This document shows, piece by piece, positions 34,966 through 47,858 of a stretch of 64,000 nucleotides of DNA. The stretch covers positions 14,685,730 to 14,749,729 of the forward strand of contig JARWIR010000001.1 in the NCBI GenBank assembly GCA_029959085.1, in the 5' to 3' direction. The first letter of the stretch is position 1. Every line of letters begins with the position of its first letter. The notes beneath the pieces are model-generated. The model saw only the letters and a program-made list of their open reading frames with translations, was not told the DNA's origin and searched no databases. The position numbers and the translations under genes were made by a program. The DNA comes from Nemophila menziesii. Its lineage: Eukaryota; Streptophyta; Magnoliopsida; Boraginales; Hydrophyllaceae.

Positions 34966-35756
34966 AGTTGACTAAATACTCCAAACACTCAACTTTGACC
35001 CCAAATGTTGACTAGATAACCCAAACACTCAACTTTGACCCCAAACGTTGACTAGATACTCCAAACACTCAATTTTGACCCTAAACGTTGACTAGGTAAC
35101 CCAAACACTCAAGTTTGACCCTAAACGTTAACTAGATAACCCAAACACTCAATTTTGACCCAAATAGTTGACTAGATAACCCAAACACTCAAGTTTGACC
35201 CTAAACGTTGACTAGATAACCCAAACACTCAACTTTGACCCAAATAGTTGACTAGATACTCCAAACACTCAAGTTTGACCCAAATAGTTGACTAGATAAC
35301 CCAAACACTCAAGTTTGACCCTAAACGTTGACTAGATACTCCAAACACTCAAGTTTGACCCAAATAGTTGACTAGATAACACAAACACTCAAGTTTGACC
35401 CCAAACGTTGACTAGATAACCCAAACACTCAAGTTTGACCCCAAACGTTGACTAGATAACCCAAACATTCAATTTTGACCCTAAACGTTGACTAGATAAC
35501 CCAAACACTCAACTTTGACCCCAAACGTTGACTAGATACTCCAAACACTCAACTTTGACCCAAATAGTTGATTAGATAACCCAAACACTCAAGTTTGACC
35601 CTAAACGTTGACTAGATAACCCAAACACTCAACTTTGACCCAAATAGTTGACTAGATAACCCAAACACTCAAGTTTGACCCTAAACGTTGACTAGATAAC
35701 TCAAACACTCAACTTTGACCCAAATAGTTGACTAGATACCCCAAACACTCAAGTTT
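34966..35756. repeat. 40-bp minisatellite, right duplicate
   Basis: Unit-by-unit the same order of variants as 23331-24128, with a few point differences, so it was copied whole rather than re-expanded. Each unit carries TTGACC and TTGACT. Confidence 0.95.
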
Positions 35757-35856
35757 GGAATTGAATTTAATTTAAATGATTATTTAGAAGTGAATTGAAA
35801 TATTGGATTATTGTAAATGATTTTAAGATTATCTTTTAAATTAAAAAAAAAATTTC

Positions 35857-36132
35857 TAGCGACTAGTTCATATTTATGAACTAGTCGCTAATGACTATAT
35901 ACCACTAGCGACTACTAAGTAGTCGCAAAATGTCGAATTAATTTCCCATAACTCAATGGCGGTCCATTTTCCCGCCCACGAAAGGACACGCGTTTTAGTC
36001 TGAGGTCCAGCGACTACTTAGTAGTCGCCAAAGACCAGTTGACGTGGTCAAAATACAGACACGTGTAAGTAACCAATCATCTAGCGACTACTTTCCTTAC
36101 CTCTAGCGACTACATGAAGTAGTCGCTAGAAA
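35857..36132. repeat. Internal palindromic repeat cluster, right duplicate
   Basis: Copy of 24228-24512 with a small deletion in the first palindrome (GACTAGTTCATATTTATGAA here). It is followed by the TATA motif TATATTA at 36141-36147. Confidence 0.85.
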
Positions 36133-37440
36133 GAATGCCCTATATTACACCGAGAGCTCATTCTTCACTCTCATTCCTTATACACCAAACCAAAAAAACG
36201 AGAGAGGAAATTTCAGCCACTCCAAGAGGCCGATTCAAGCACCAAATCGTCATCAAATCTTCGTCAAAGGTAAACAAATCCAAACCATGAACTCATTCCA
36301 TTCAATTTTATATCATTTCTTAAGCTTTTTTTCTCCATTTTAATATTTCTAATCAATTTTTTTTTTAATTTGTCTTTCAATCCGAATCAATATGGCATGG
36401 ATTCAACACCAAATCAGCTCCAATTTCATCCTATAAGGTAAGTTTTCCAAACAATTTTTTGTCTTTTAATTTTCATGTCTTTTAATTTTTTTTCCATTGA
36501 TGATTACATGTTTTTTTAATTCCGAGAATATTAGGGTGTTATTAGAGTGTTGTATGAATTATCATAAACCAAAAATTGATGCCAAATTGATGAAAAATTT
36601 AATTTGTGAAATCTAATTAAATTTTTTTCCATTTTTTGGTGCTTGATTCTTAATTCCGAATTTAAGTAGTGTTATTAGGGTTTAGTTTTTGTTAATTTAA
36701 ACATGTAATTCATGGTTTTTTTGGAAAATTAATTTGGATTATTTATTGGTAATTTTTTGATTTTTGTTATGATTTTTGGTAAAATTGTATTAAAAAATAA
36801 ATAGGGACCTTTATGCAAGTTAAAAAATAATATAGGGACTTTCATGAAATTATATAAAAATAAATGGGGACCTTTATGCAATTTAAAAAATAATATAAGG
36901 ACTTTTATGAAATTTTATAAAAATAAATACGGACATTTATGCAAGTTAAAAAATAATATAGGGACTTTCATGAAATTTTATAAAAATAAATAGGGACCTT
37001 TATGCAATTTAAAAAAATATAGGGACTTTTATGCAATTTAAGAAAAATAAAATATAAGTCCTTTCATGCAATTTAAAAAAATATAGGGATTTTTATGCAA
37101 TTTAAAAAATATATAGGGACTTTTATGCAATTTAAGAAACATATATTTATTTTACTATATAAAAATAGATTTTAAATATTAAAAAAAATTATAAATTATT
37201 TTATTATATGACTAATATAATTATTTTTGTATAATACATATTGTACGTATGCATGCTATATATTGGATGTTAAAGATTCCCTGTTTTATTTACGTTTTTT
37301 AATTTATTTGATTTATTTAATTTATGATTGTAATAATTTATTTAATTTTATTTTCATGTTTTTATTTTTGGTGATGTAATAATTTAGTATTTTTTATGTT
37401 ATTTTTTATTCTATATTTTAATTTCCCTACAAAATGCTAG

Positions 37441-37915
37441 ATGGCCGATGTGATGACTAGACAGCACGGAGGGGACGGTAGGAAGTAGAGAACCAAATCA
37501 AGATCCAAACAGAAATCTAGCCGACTGTGCAAACCAGCCCGGTAAATAAACAGATTCAAATCAATAATTGCTTAAAAAATAAAGTCAACACTAATTAATT
37601 CAATGTTAAAACAGATCTCCCTAGACGGAAAAAAAGGGGTAGCGCTGCCCTCAAAACTGCGATGAGGGCACTAAAAGCTGTAGGGTGGCCTTTGCCGGTA
37701 GATTTCTGTATACTGGACGACACGTGGAGTCCATCAGGCAAGTACGGACACCACGTTGCGCAAGTGATCGGGATTACAGTTCGAGAGAGAATTCCGCCCT
37801 ATCACCCGGCTTGGAATAAAGTACCGGACGCGGACAAAAACGCCGTGATTAAAAGATTACAACCCAAAAATAAGATACCACTTAAACATTTCCTAAAAAA
37901 TTTCAATTATTTAAT
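37441..37915 (+). pseudogene. tnpA-like pseudogene, right duplicate
   Basis: The ATG exon (37441-37541) has the same early stop as in A. Exon 2 from 37615 is uninterrupted and reads AMRALKAVGWPLPVDFCILD, then WSPSGKYGHHVAQVIGITV and RIPPYHPAWNKVPDADKNAV. This is the longest view in the window of the Transposase_24 region of this family. The sequence breaks off at about 37927. Confidence 0.8.
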
Positions 37916-37985
37916 GAATAGCTTTTTAATTCTAATCTCTCTTTTATTGCCTTTTTCTTTGTTGACAAAGAAAATAAATTACAAG

Positions 37986-40900
37986 TTTTTTTTTTTTTTT
38001 TTTGGACAATAAAAGGCGCCCAAGGCACCAAACAAAAGAAAATTAACCTATTCCTAATTTTTCTAGTCTAGCTGCCGCATCAAAAATACTAAACGTCGCT
38101 AGACGTCTAGACATAGCCCTGTGCCTAGCTTCCTTTGCAAGCTTGTCCGCTTTTCCATTGAGCTTCCTACTGATGTGGTAAAAAGAAACCTGCCCAATTT
38201 CCCTAGCTTTGCGAACAATTTTGCGTAGAGTAGGTTGGATATTCCAACGAGCTGCTGACACTTGCTTAATACCTTGAATAACCTCAAGGTTATCTGATAG
38301 GATGATCTTATTATTACTAACAAGGTCACCCCCAAATTCAGTTTCTTTAAGGACTGCATATGCTTCCGCTTCTTCTATCGTGTTGCATTCTATGTCTTCG
38401 CTGAGTTCAAAACTTTTGTTTTCTTGTTTGTCTAATCCCACTATTGCAATTCCTGTTGGCTCCCATTTGTTGGAAAAAGATGCGTCGCAGTAAATTTTTA
38501 TATCAGCTTCTTGAAGATCTGGGATTGAGGTTTCCTCTTCAGTGTTTTTATTCGTTATTTTTTTAAGAGTAGTTTCCCTCCAATTAATTCCATGAAGATC
38601 TTGCATAAGTTTTGCCGTTGCTATATTAACTCCCGTTCCATTAATCACCGTTCCTTCATGTATTGCCTTCATTTTTCCTTTCCATATATTCCATAGAGTT
38701 ATCATAATGGTATCCTTGACTATATTCTTGTCCCACCCTCCATCGACGAACGTCTTTATGATTTTTATGAACCAATCTTCAAATTTGTCCTCTAGATTCT
38801 CAGGAATTCTAATTTGGAGAGGAGAGCCCGCCCAAATATCTTTACATAAGGTACAGGTAAGTAAAAGATGTTCTATATTCTCTTCTGGGTAATTACACCA
38901 TAGACAATTTTTGGAATCTGCACATTTCCTTATATAGAGGTTTGTTCTCGTTGGTATAGCATTGTTACATAAACGCCAAATGAACATCTTGATTTTTCTT
39001 GGTATGTTCGACTTCCAGATAACCTTCCATATTGGTGAATCATATTTAGATTTTTGGGTTGTTGTTGTTGGTTTGTTGATGACTTTTTCGTATGTGATAA
39101 CTTTATATCCAGTTTTTGTATCATATGTACCATCTTTTGAAAAAGGCCATATGAATTTATCTTTTGTTTCTATATCTGTATCTTTTATCCTTCTGATCAG
39201 TGGTATCACAGGCTCTGGGAAGATGCTGTTTAGGATATCGAGATCCCATTCCGTAGTACCTGTTTTCATTAATTCGTTAACTTTGTTGAGGGTAGTGCCA
39301 GTTGGTTTGTTGATTTCCCATTCTGTGTCAATCCATTTTTCGTTCCAGATATTTGTGTTTTCACCGTTTCCAATCTTTTTTATTCCATGTTTCTTCAGAA
39401 AGTCCCTCCCTTCTATTATACTTGCCCAGCTCCAGGTCCTGCTTTGTTTAATTTTACATGTCATGAAGTTAGTCTTATAGAAATAAATACCTTTAAGGAG
39501 CTTAGCCGCAAGGTTCTCGGTGTCATTCATTAATCTCCAAGCCTGAGTTGCTAAAAGAACCGTATTCATATTTTTGAAATCCTTGAAACCTAGGCCACCA
39601 ATCAATTTACTTATTGTAATTTTTTCCCATGCAAGCCAATGGATTCTATTTTTTTCTCCCGAGTTCCACCAAAAATTAGAAATAGCAGATATTAATTTGT
39701 TACAAAAAGAAATAGGAAAAGAGAAAATTGACATGTAGTAATTAGGAATAGCCTGTAAAACTGCTTTAATTAGTACTTCTTTCCCTCCTTCTGATAATAA
39801 TTTTGCCTTCCATCCCTCTGTATTCTTAAAAATTCTCTTTGCTATCCATTCTAGTGATTCCACTTTGGATCTCTTGTGGCAGAGTGGTATACCAAGGTAG
39901 AAACCTAGGTCATTTGTCTCTAGAAAATTGAACTCCTTACAAGTTTTAATTCTAAAATCTTCTGAGGTTTCTTTACTAAAAAGGATCGCTGATTTGTTGA
40001 AATTAATTTTCTGTCCAGACCCGTTACAATAAATGTCGAGGCATTCTTTAAAACTACTAATATCTGTAAGTTCCAGATCTAAGAAGAACAGTGAATCATC
40101 AGCGAAAAGCAGGTGGGAGATGCTAGGGCAGTTCCGGTTGATTTGGATTCCTTTTATCGATTCTTTATTAATGGCATGATCTATAATACTAATGAGAGAT
40201 TCTGTAAGAATAGAGAATAAAAAGGGGGATAGTGGGTCCCCTTGTCTAAGGCCCCTCCCTGATTTGAAGCTATCCAATCTCTCGCCATTAAGGTTTAAAT
40301 TAAAAGAGGCCGAAGTTACGCAATTTTTAATCCAATCTATCCATTTACTATTAAAACCCAGTTTATCTAAAACGAGAAATAGAAAATCCCATCTTACCTG
40401 ATCGTAAGCTTTTGCCATATCGATTTTTATGGCAGCTAAATGTTTCTTATTTTTCCTTTTTTTTGTCATAAAGAAAGAAAGTTCTTGAGCAATGATGATA
40501 TTATCTTGGATTGCACGTCCTTTAATAAAACCTGCCTGAGTCTGTGAAACTATAATATTCATAATTTCTCTAAGTCTATTCGATAATATTTTCGTAATAA
40601 TTTTATAAATGAAGTTAACACAAGATATGGGTCTAAAATCTCCCAAGTTTTCCTGTGTTTCCCCTTTTGGGATAAGGGTGATTAGGGTATCATTAATTTT
40701 TCCCAGAGAGCAATTGTTGTTGAAAAAAATCAATAATAACAGTCATAACATCATCTCTAATTATATCCCAAAATTCTTTGTAAAATTTACCATTAAGGCC
40801 ATCTGGGCCCGGTGCTTTGGAAGATGAGAGTTCATTAATGGCTTTTTCAACTTCTTGTAAGTCTGGTGTTTTAGTTAAGTTCTCATTCATTTGTTCTGTA

Positions 40901-41790
40901 ACTTTTGGTTGTATATATTTTATAGCTCTGTCCATATTTTCCGTAGAACAAGTTTCTTCTTTAAATAGATTTTTATAGTAATCTTGAAAACTTTCTTTGA
41001 TTTCATCTGTATTCTCTTTCCATATTCCTTCCTTATCCTTAATTCTTGTTATTCTATTAAGTTTCCTTCTTTGGATAGTGGCTAAGTGAAAAAATTTTGT
41101 GTTTTTGTCCCCAAAGGTTAGCCAGTTAACCCTGGCCCTGTCACTCCAATATTTTTCTTCTCTATTGTATTTGATTTTTATTTGTTCTTTAATTCTATTT
41201 TCTTCCTCCGCACACTTAGTTAAGTCTAATTTGGAATTATTGAGGCTAATGAGTTTGTTTTGTAGTTTCTTAATAGTTATATCATGGTTTTTAAAATTTT
41301 TATAGCTCCATTTTATAAGGTTTTCTTTAGTATGTTCCCTCTTCTTTAAGAATTTGGTGATTGGGGGGTTAATGTTAGAAATTTTCCAACTTTTATCGAC
41401 TATTTCTCTACAACTATTATCTTCTAACCACCTAGTTTCGAATTTAAAGTACTTTTTCCCAATTTTCATATTAATATCATAATGTAGGACAAGAGGAGAG
41501 TGATCCGACCCTATAGCTGGTGGCACGAATATTTCTGCGCGTGTGAAATTCTCCATCCACTCGTAAGTAGCGAGCCCTCGATCGATTTTTGTTTTAACTA
41601 ACTTCCCATCTTCTAATCTGTTAGACCACGTAAAAAAACATCCATTAGACTTTATTTCAATAAGGGAATTTTGGTAAGTAAATTCCTTAAAGTTATTAAT
41701 ACGATCTAAATTAGGAGGGTTTTTGCTCAATTTTTCAGTCACATTGAGTATTTCATTAAAATCCCCAACTATAGTCCATGGTTGTATTTC
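37986..41790 (-). mobile_element. LINE 2, 5'-truncated, recent insertion
   Basis: A T-run at 37986-38003 (poly(A) tail on the minus strand) starts the element. The 8-bp target duplication ATTACAAG lies at 37978-37985 and 41791-41798. The left duplicate has the unoccupied site at 28319-28326, giving the exact pre-insertion sequence. The 3.8 kb element begins inside the endonuclease domain, so it is 5'-truncated, as is common for LINEs. It is distinct from the older LINE at 3191-9132. Confidence 0.95.
38043..41790 (-). pseudogene. LINE 2 ORF2: partial endonuclease, reverse transcriptase, zf-RVT, RNase H
   Basis: Open from the 5' truncation to 40693, then open again from about 40733 to 38043. 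One extra T in the T-run near 40720 (seven instead of six, minus-strand reading) shifts the frame just before the RT core. Motifs: endonuclease GDFNEIL and GSDHSPLVLH; RT SKAPGPDG, IDMAKAYD, GLRQGDPLSPF and intact FADD; zf-RVT C-x2-C with HLLLTC; RNase H CDASF, EEAEAYAVL, SDN and ADKLAKEA, all four acidic positions kept. Only the truncation and one frameshift separate it from a working ORF2, which marks it as young. Confidence 0.93.
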
Positions 41791-41821
41791 ATTACAAGCT
41801 TTTAATTCGGCAAATTATTTA

Positions 41822-42098
41822 CTCCCCCATCTCAAAAATAATACTCTTTACGTCATAAAAATAATATTCACTTAACTTTTTACACAGATTAAGAAAACTA
41901 ATAGTTGCATACACCATTACAAAATTAACTATAATAAAATGTCTTGATATTTTAAATTTACATTAAAAATATATTTTTTAATTTTTCAATAAAAATGATA
42001 ATAGAAAGTGTTGAAAAAAAATATTTTGATATTTTACGTGTACAATATTTTGAGACATCATATTTAATAAGTGGACATTATTTTTGGAACAGAAGGAA
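41822..42098. mobile_element. Stowaway-like MITE 1, right duplicate
   Basis: Copy of 28350-28627, TA-flanked, with a few point changes. Confidence 0.7.
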
Positions 42099-42255
42099 TA
42101 TCCACTTAACTTTTTGCTCAGATTAAGAAAGCTAATATTCCCCCCGTCCATTAATGTTTGTCACAATTTCTAAAAATAGATGTTCACAAAAGGTTGTCCA
42201 TTTAAGATACAAGTAACTTTTTTACATTTTCTACCAATTTTATATTTATTTAATA

Positions 42256-42510
42256 TTCCCTCCGTCCATCAATGTTAATTTGTCACAATTTCTAAAAGTA
42301 GATGTCCACAAAAAGTTGTCCATTTAAGATACCAAGAAACATTTTTACATATTTTACCAATTTCATCCTTATTTAATATTCAAAAGTTTATCATCATTAA
42401 ATTTATTTACTTAGTTGGTTGAAGGTAATTTAGTAAAAATAGAAGGAATTAATTGTTTTTCTTATAATTTGTGTAAAAAAAGGATGACAAATATTAATGG
42501 ACGAAGGAAG
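42256..42510. mobile_element. Stowaway-like MITE 2, right duplicate
   Basis: Copy of 28785-29039, TA-flanked. Confidence 0.7.
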
Positions 42511-42757
42511 TATTCAAAAGTTTATCATCATTAAATTCATTTACTTAGTTGGTCAGTTGGGTTAAGAATGATTTAATAAAAATAAAAGAAATTAATTATT
42601 TTTCTTAATCTATATGAAAAAAGTATGATAACCATTCATAGACACGGAAAAAGAGTAATTATATACACAATTACAAAATTACCTTTCCGGCTTATATTTT
42701 AAATATAATATTGAAAATATAAATTTAATTTTGTAATAAGGTGATAATGACAAAAAT

Positions 42758-42765
42758 TATAAATA
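42758..42765 (+). promoter_or_regulatory. TATA box of SKP1-like gene c
   Basis: TATAAATA, 95 bp upstream of the ATG, identical to gene b. Confidence 0.75.
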
Positions 42766-42852
42766 GGCTATCGTAAGAATACTAAACTTTAACTTCTAAA
42801 TTCGCATCCGTCACAAAACCCTAGAAATTATCTATACCATTTCCAGAACGAG

Positions 42853-43856
42853 ATGACGACGGAAGACAGCAACGACATGAAGACGGTAGTATTGAAAAGC
42901 TCAGACGAACATACCTTCGAGGTTTCGGTATCGGTTGCGGAACAGGCGCAGACGATTAAGCACTTGATCGACGATAACTGTGCCCAAAGCTTCATCCCTC
43001 TTCCTAACGTCACCGGCAAGATCCTTGCTCTGGTGGTTCAGTACGCCGAAAAGCACGCTGCCACCAGCCCCTCCGACGACGCTGAACTCAAGAAATGGGA
43101 CACTGAATTTATCAAAGTTGATCAGGAAGTTCTGTATGATCTCATTCTGGTAAGTTGTTGTAACCAATTTCTCTCTCGATTTGTATATATATATATATAT
43201 ATGTCTACCTTGATTAGGTTTTTGTCATGAAATTATAATCCAATGCTTTTAGGTTTATGCAAATACAGTTTAGGGGTTATTTGCTCTCTGTGTATACATG
43301 CGTTGATTAGGGTTTTAACATATTTGTAATCAATTGATTTAGGGTTATTGATTAAGGTTTTGACATATGTTATGTAATCCGTCGATTTTTAGATTTTATG
43401 CAAATTATATGATAATTTTGATGTCCTTTTCATCTCCAAAAAAAAAATTAAAGCCTAGAGCCTTTGCTTTGGTGGTATGGATTAGGGTGGGTTCTTGATC
43501 TTGATTAGGGTTTTGTCATATAGTTGTGTAATCCATTGTAGGGTTTTGCAATTTTAATCAAGTGTACTGATTGCTAATTGTAATTTAGTCTTTAAAGCAA
43601 CTATTTAAAGGTGCTCAGAAAATCTTTATAATTGTAATTGTTGTACGTCTTGGTAAATATTATGTCTTTTTGTATTTGGAAGGCTGCAAATTATCTGAGC
43701 TTTAAGAGCTTGTTGGATCTCACATGTCAGACTGTTGCTGACATGATTAAAGGTAAGTCACCAGAGCAAATCCGGGCGGAATTCAACATTGAAAATGACT
43801 TTACCCCGGAGGAGGAGGAAGCAGTCCGTCGTGAGAATCAGTGGGCTTTTGAATAA
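42853..43856 (+). CDS. SKP1-like: SKP1-like protein c (right duplicate)
   Basis: Exons 42853-43149 and 43683-43856 encode 156 aa, identical in prediction to gene b. The intron differs by two As in an A-run. The atypical GGAAG acceptor is shared with b, so that change predates the duplication. Promoter, TATA box and both MITEs are also copied, so b and c should be expressed alike unless LINE 2, inserted about 1.06 kb upstream of the c ATG, alters c. Expected role: cullin-F-box adaptor in SCF ligases. Confidence 0.92.
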
Positions 43857-44818
43857 ATCACAAGGAAGGAGGAGATTTAGAGTGTAGGGATTGAGTAGGA
43901 ATGTGAGAGATCCTGTTGCTTTATTTTCAAAACTGATTTTAGTGTTATTTGAGTATGTGTTTGTTGCTAAGTCGTGTTAACAAAAACGGTTGTTAGGCTC
44001 CTTGTGAGTCCTGAATGGTATCTTTAGCATTTTCTTGCTCGTTTCTTCTGGTCTTTTATAATCTTTTTCTTGTCCATGTAGTTTTTTTCCAAATTTTCCT
44101 AATCTTTAATCAAAAGTTTTGACAAAAAGAAACTTGTAGTCCAACCTTTAAGGCTTCTTTGGAGATAGTGGGGATTATTTAGGAAATGATAGTAATATTA
44201 AAGGAAAAAACGGTATTTTCTGTTTTCATTTTTAGAAAATATTTTTTGTTTTTTTGTTTTTCAATATTTTTTGAAAATATGAAAAATGTCGATTCCACGT
44301 TCTCCAATATAGCATTATTTTTTTTTTATTTTCCAGATTTTTTTTTTCACTTTCTTTAGCCAAACACGTTTTTAACACTATTTTAAAAAATATAGAAAAT
44401 GAAAACCGAAAATACCCATTATTTTCACGAACCAAACGGTAGTAAAGGATTGTTTGAATTTTTCGTTTAGATTTTATAAGTAATGGGAAAAAAAGATTAT
44501 TTTATAATCAAATTATTTTTGTATCCCTGATAAAATATATTTTAAATAGAATATAAGGGTAATATAAATATTTCACCATTAAAATTAATCTCTTTCAAAT
44601 TAGAATGATGGGGTATAAAAGAATTAGGGAATATTATTTTAATTCTTTACTAACTTATTTTTTTAAATTTTTATAATACAAACAAAGAAAGGATTTATAA
44701 TCCTTTCCCTCTTTTTTTAATTCCTCAATCAAAACAAAGCCTTAGCAATATAAAGTAGTAAATATTATTTTTAAGCACGACCACTGACATTACGTTGTCG
44801 TTCATGATACTTATTTTT
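43857..44818. other. SKP1-c 3' flank, AT-rich
   Basis: Copy of 30388-31349. No additional gene. Confidence 0.4.
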
Positions 44819-45456
44819 TTAGGGTTGATTTTTTTGGATACATGGATGTTCGGGCCAGCTTTCGCGCACCACGACTAATCCCATCGAAAATATACATGGC
44901 TCATGATGCATATATACAAGTAAAACCAGAACTAGGTAACCCATGTTTAGAGAAGAGATTCGAACCATGTACCTCTTACTTTACTCCATTTAAGGGCTGA
45001 AGAAATAGCCAGTTGAATTTGTTAGCGTTGATTTTTTTAATACATGGATGTCCAGGCCAGCTTTCGCGCACAACGTCTCATCCTATGGGAAATGTATACG
45101 CCTCCCCATGCATATTCCCAAGTAATGCAGAACTAGGTTACCCATGTCCAGGGAGGGAATTCGAACCATGTACCTCTTGTTTTACCCTCTTTAAGGGCTG
45201 AAGAAATAACAAGGCTCTGCCTAGTAGAACTCTTTAGTGTTGATTTTTTTCGATACATGGGTGTCTGGGCCAGCTTTTGCTTACCACGACTGATCCCATG
45301 GGAAATATACACGTTTCCCCATGCATATTCCAACTTAATCAGAACTAGGTTACCCATGTTCAGGAAGGGGATTCAAACCTTTCACCTCTTGCTTTACCCT
45401 CTTTAAGGGTCGACGAAATATCAAGGCTCTGACTAATTGAGCTACCCCAACTGGTC
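44819..45456 (-). mobile_element. Tandem SINE trimer, right duplicate
   Basis: Copy of 31350-31987. Same three units, same partial A boxes in two of them and B-box-like motifs in all. Confidence 0.7.
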
Positions 45457-46139
45457 CCTTTTTGCGTTGATTTGCTACTACGATTCGTTGCTAATGAGTT
45501 AGCATTGGTCGTCGCCAATGGTTAGTAGCTAATAAGTTAGTATTAGCGAAGAAATATTTTGTTGGTACAGTGGAACTTATTTATTTATTTTTGATTTTTT
45601 TTTGTCTTTATTAATCACATTCAAAATGACAATTTTTTTGTCGATAATAGTCATATTTTTAATAACACGTTTAGCGAAGATGATGTCGTCTCAAATAATT
45701 TATTAGTTAAACGATATGATAGAATAAAATTCGAATAGCGAAGTACAAGAAAACAAAACATAAGTTTAATTATAGGAAAAAAAGATCATAAGTACAAATA
45801 CAAATATTAAAGACATAATCTGAATACACAAAAAACAATGGTTGAATACTAATAAAAGTCTAAGGCATTCTTATTATCTTTCTCTTCATCTTAGAGGTGT
45901 GTACGATCACAGTCTAGAGTGGGACATGTAGGAGGAGTGGTTTCTTTTCGTTGATGCTTCAAGGGATGGAATGTCTGGATATCTTAACTTGCTCAATGAG
46001 TGGCATGTTTTCTTTGATACTTCAAGGGATTGAATGTTTGGAGATTTTAACCTGCCAAATGCTCATTAAACCAAGACATAAAGTCGGTCTCTCATCTATA
46101 CCCATAATTTGGTGTGTGCTGGCTATAGAGGTCATGGAT
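45457..46139. other. Putative 3' side of the old minus-strand CACTA, right duplicate
   Basis: Copy of 31988-32669, with TAGCGA-type motifs near 45475-45555 and GTTGGTACAGTG ending at 45572. No coding region is recognised. Confidence 0.35.
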
Positions 46140-47643
46140 TGATTGGCGAGAGGAGTATAACTATAGAGCTAGAATCTCTGTGAAATCGTGCATTCTTTAA
46201 TGTATTCAATCATGTCCCAAAATTTTTATTTTATCTCTAGTGTAACGTGTGCTTCAGCAACAACTTTCCTCTTGCCTTTCGGCTATGAGCCAACACCAAG
46301 AACCCAACCCCGAGTTCCCTTCCCCTTCCCTTTTGCAGCGACACTATCCACCATGTCAACCTGGTCCTGTTGAGAGGAAGTGAATGGGTGTAAGATGAAA
46401 GTCTAGTCAAACCACCCTGTGACCCTGCATGCGTGGCTAGCAAGTGCATCTTCCGTGTCAATTCTTTAGGATAGACAAAATAAACACATAATTACTAATC
46501 AATTTTAATATTTTTTATTACAATTCAATTTTAATATTTGGTGTTAGAAATCTTACATCTGATTCGCGATAGCTCCCAACCCTCTAAGCATTAGCTTCTT
46601 TGTCATATCCGACTTCATAAAAGAATCGAGCTATTGGAAGCAATTGTACAGTCGATTCTCCTTCCCCAATCAATTGTGGGATAACCGATGGTTGACCTTC
46701 TCATTCCCCTGTTAGACAATAATCAATAAATTTAACTCTACAATAAAATGAATAGTAAAATGAAACTATTAGATCCACCTCTAGTAGTGTTTTCCTCCTT
46801 TACGAGAAATTCATCGACCCTTCACTACTCGAGCGTCCTTTCTTTTGTCATGTTGGCTTTATTAGCCCCCGCTTAGTTCTGTATTTTTGTAATTGCAAAA
46901 CATATACATTTCTTGACAAAATAAACATATAATTTTTGAATTTTCAAACGGATAAGAATTGAACCTGGGCTTCTTCACTGTCTTAGTATGCAAAACTCTT
47001 CTCCAAATCCTCATTCTTCATATCATCGCGTTTCTTATGGCGGAACAGTAAACTCATTTGACATAGGTATTGTTGCCTCTGTACCGCTCAAGACAAATTC
47101 TCATCGAGCGGTCCAATATCTCTGCCAAATCTGGCCCATTAATTAAACTATCCAAATCGAAGAAGTTCTTCATTAAAGTTAAAACATTTAGATTTTATAT
47201 AATAAAATCATAATTAAACACATGTAAATGGTAATTAACCTCAATCTATCAAATACTTGTTCAACAAGTGTATTCAGAACCATGGAACACGATTGGTAAC
47301 AAGGTGGGACACTCTCACAATCAAACCTATAAACTGTGCCACATGCAACACATACTCTAAGGTAGGGTTCCACGTCCCGTCTAGGACGCAAAAGTCAACT
47401 GATAGGAGACCGACAACTTTCAATATAGACTTTACTGTAGATTGTAGTGTCTCCCTATCCCGGGCCTTTTTATTGGCATTACGTGCACTAAAATGAAGGA
47501 ATTTATACATATATATGCGATACTGAATACTATATATTGTATATACTAGCAGCATTGCAACCAGATATGGGCGTATTGGGCATACGTGATGGATCTTTTC
47601 TACCCCCATCACTATCGTGGATATGTGTCATAACGTCATCCAT
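46140..47643 (-). pseudogene. Old tnpA-like (Transposase_24) pseudogene, with first exon
   Basis: The start ATG at 47643 (minus) directly follows an intron acceptor (TATAG|ATGGATGACG), exactly as in the tnpA-like genes of A and D. The first exon (MDDVMTHIHDSDGGRKDPS) aligns with MADVMTRQHGG...GGRDP. Exon 2 carries VDFCVLDGTWNPT. The C-terminal GWVLGVGS signature is near 46330. Frame breaks are many. It is an older CACTA lineage in the opposite orientation; its own terminus was probably overrun by CACTA C at 47859. Confidence 0.75.
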
Positions 47644-47858
47644 CTATAAATAAATTACATTGAGGAAAAGAGTTAAAATGAAATAATAATAAACAATCAT
47701 CTAGAACGTTCAAACACAAATTAATACAATTCTTAAATAGAATGAAATGTCAAATGTGAATTTATATTCATGATACATAATAACTTAATACAATGATCTT
47801 AAATAATCAGTACAACCATGACAATTAGAGAGAAGATCTCTCATCTAGTAACAACATA

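Larger units (their letters stand above)
34111..37927 (+). mobile_element. Chimeric CACTA element (C-type start, A-type body)
   Basis: From 34111 to about 34440 it follows element C base for base at sites where C and A differ (CAATTTTCC, AAAAGGWTTCCCAGGTCAAACAA, TTATTTGATTAC). From about 34512 onward it follows element A (TATGACATATAAAT and everything after). The ~70 bp between is identical in all three. It lacks a 5' terminus and ends, as A does, at the SKP1 promoter junction. It has no element B, so its tnpA-like exon 2 is uninterrupted. Confidence 0.88.
34512..47582 (+). repeat. Right unit of a tandem segmental duplication
   Basis: Partner of 22690-34110. The length difference is fully explained by the LINE plus its 8-bp target copy, minus element B plus its 3-bp target copy, minus the longer AT microsatellite of the left unit. 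Confidence 0.92.

Noticed and set aside
38099..39480. Open frames overlapping LINE 2 ORF2
   Set aside because: Other-frame or antisense readings of a recognised ORF2 with conserved motifs.
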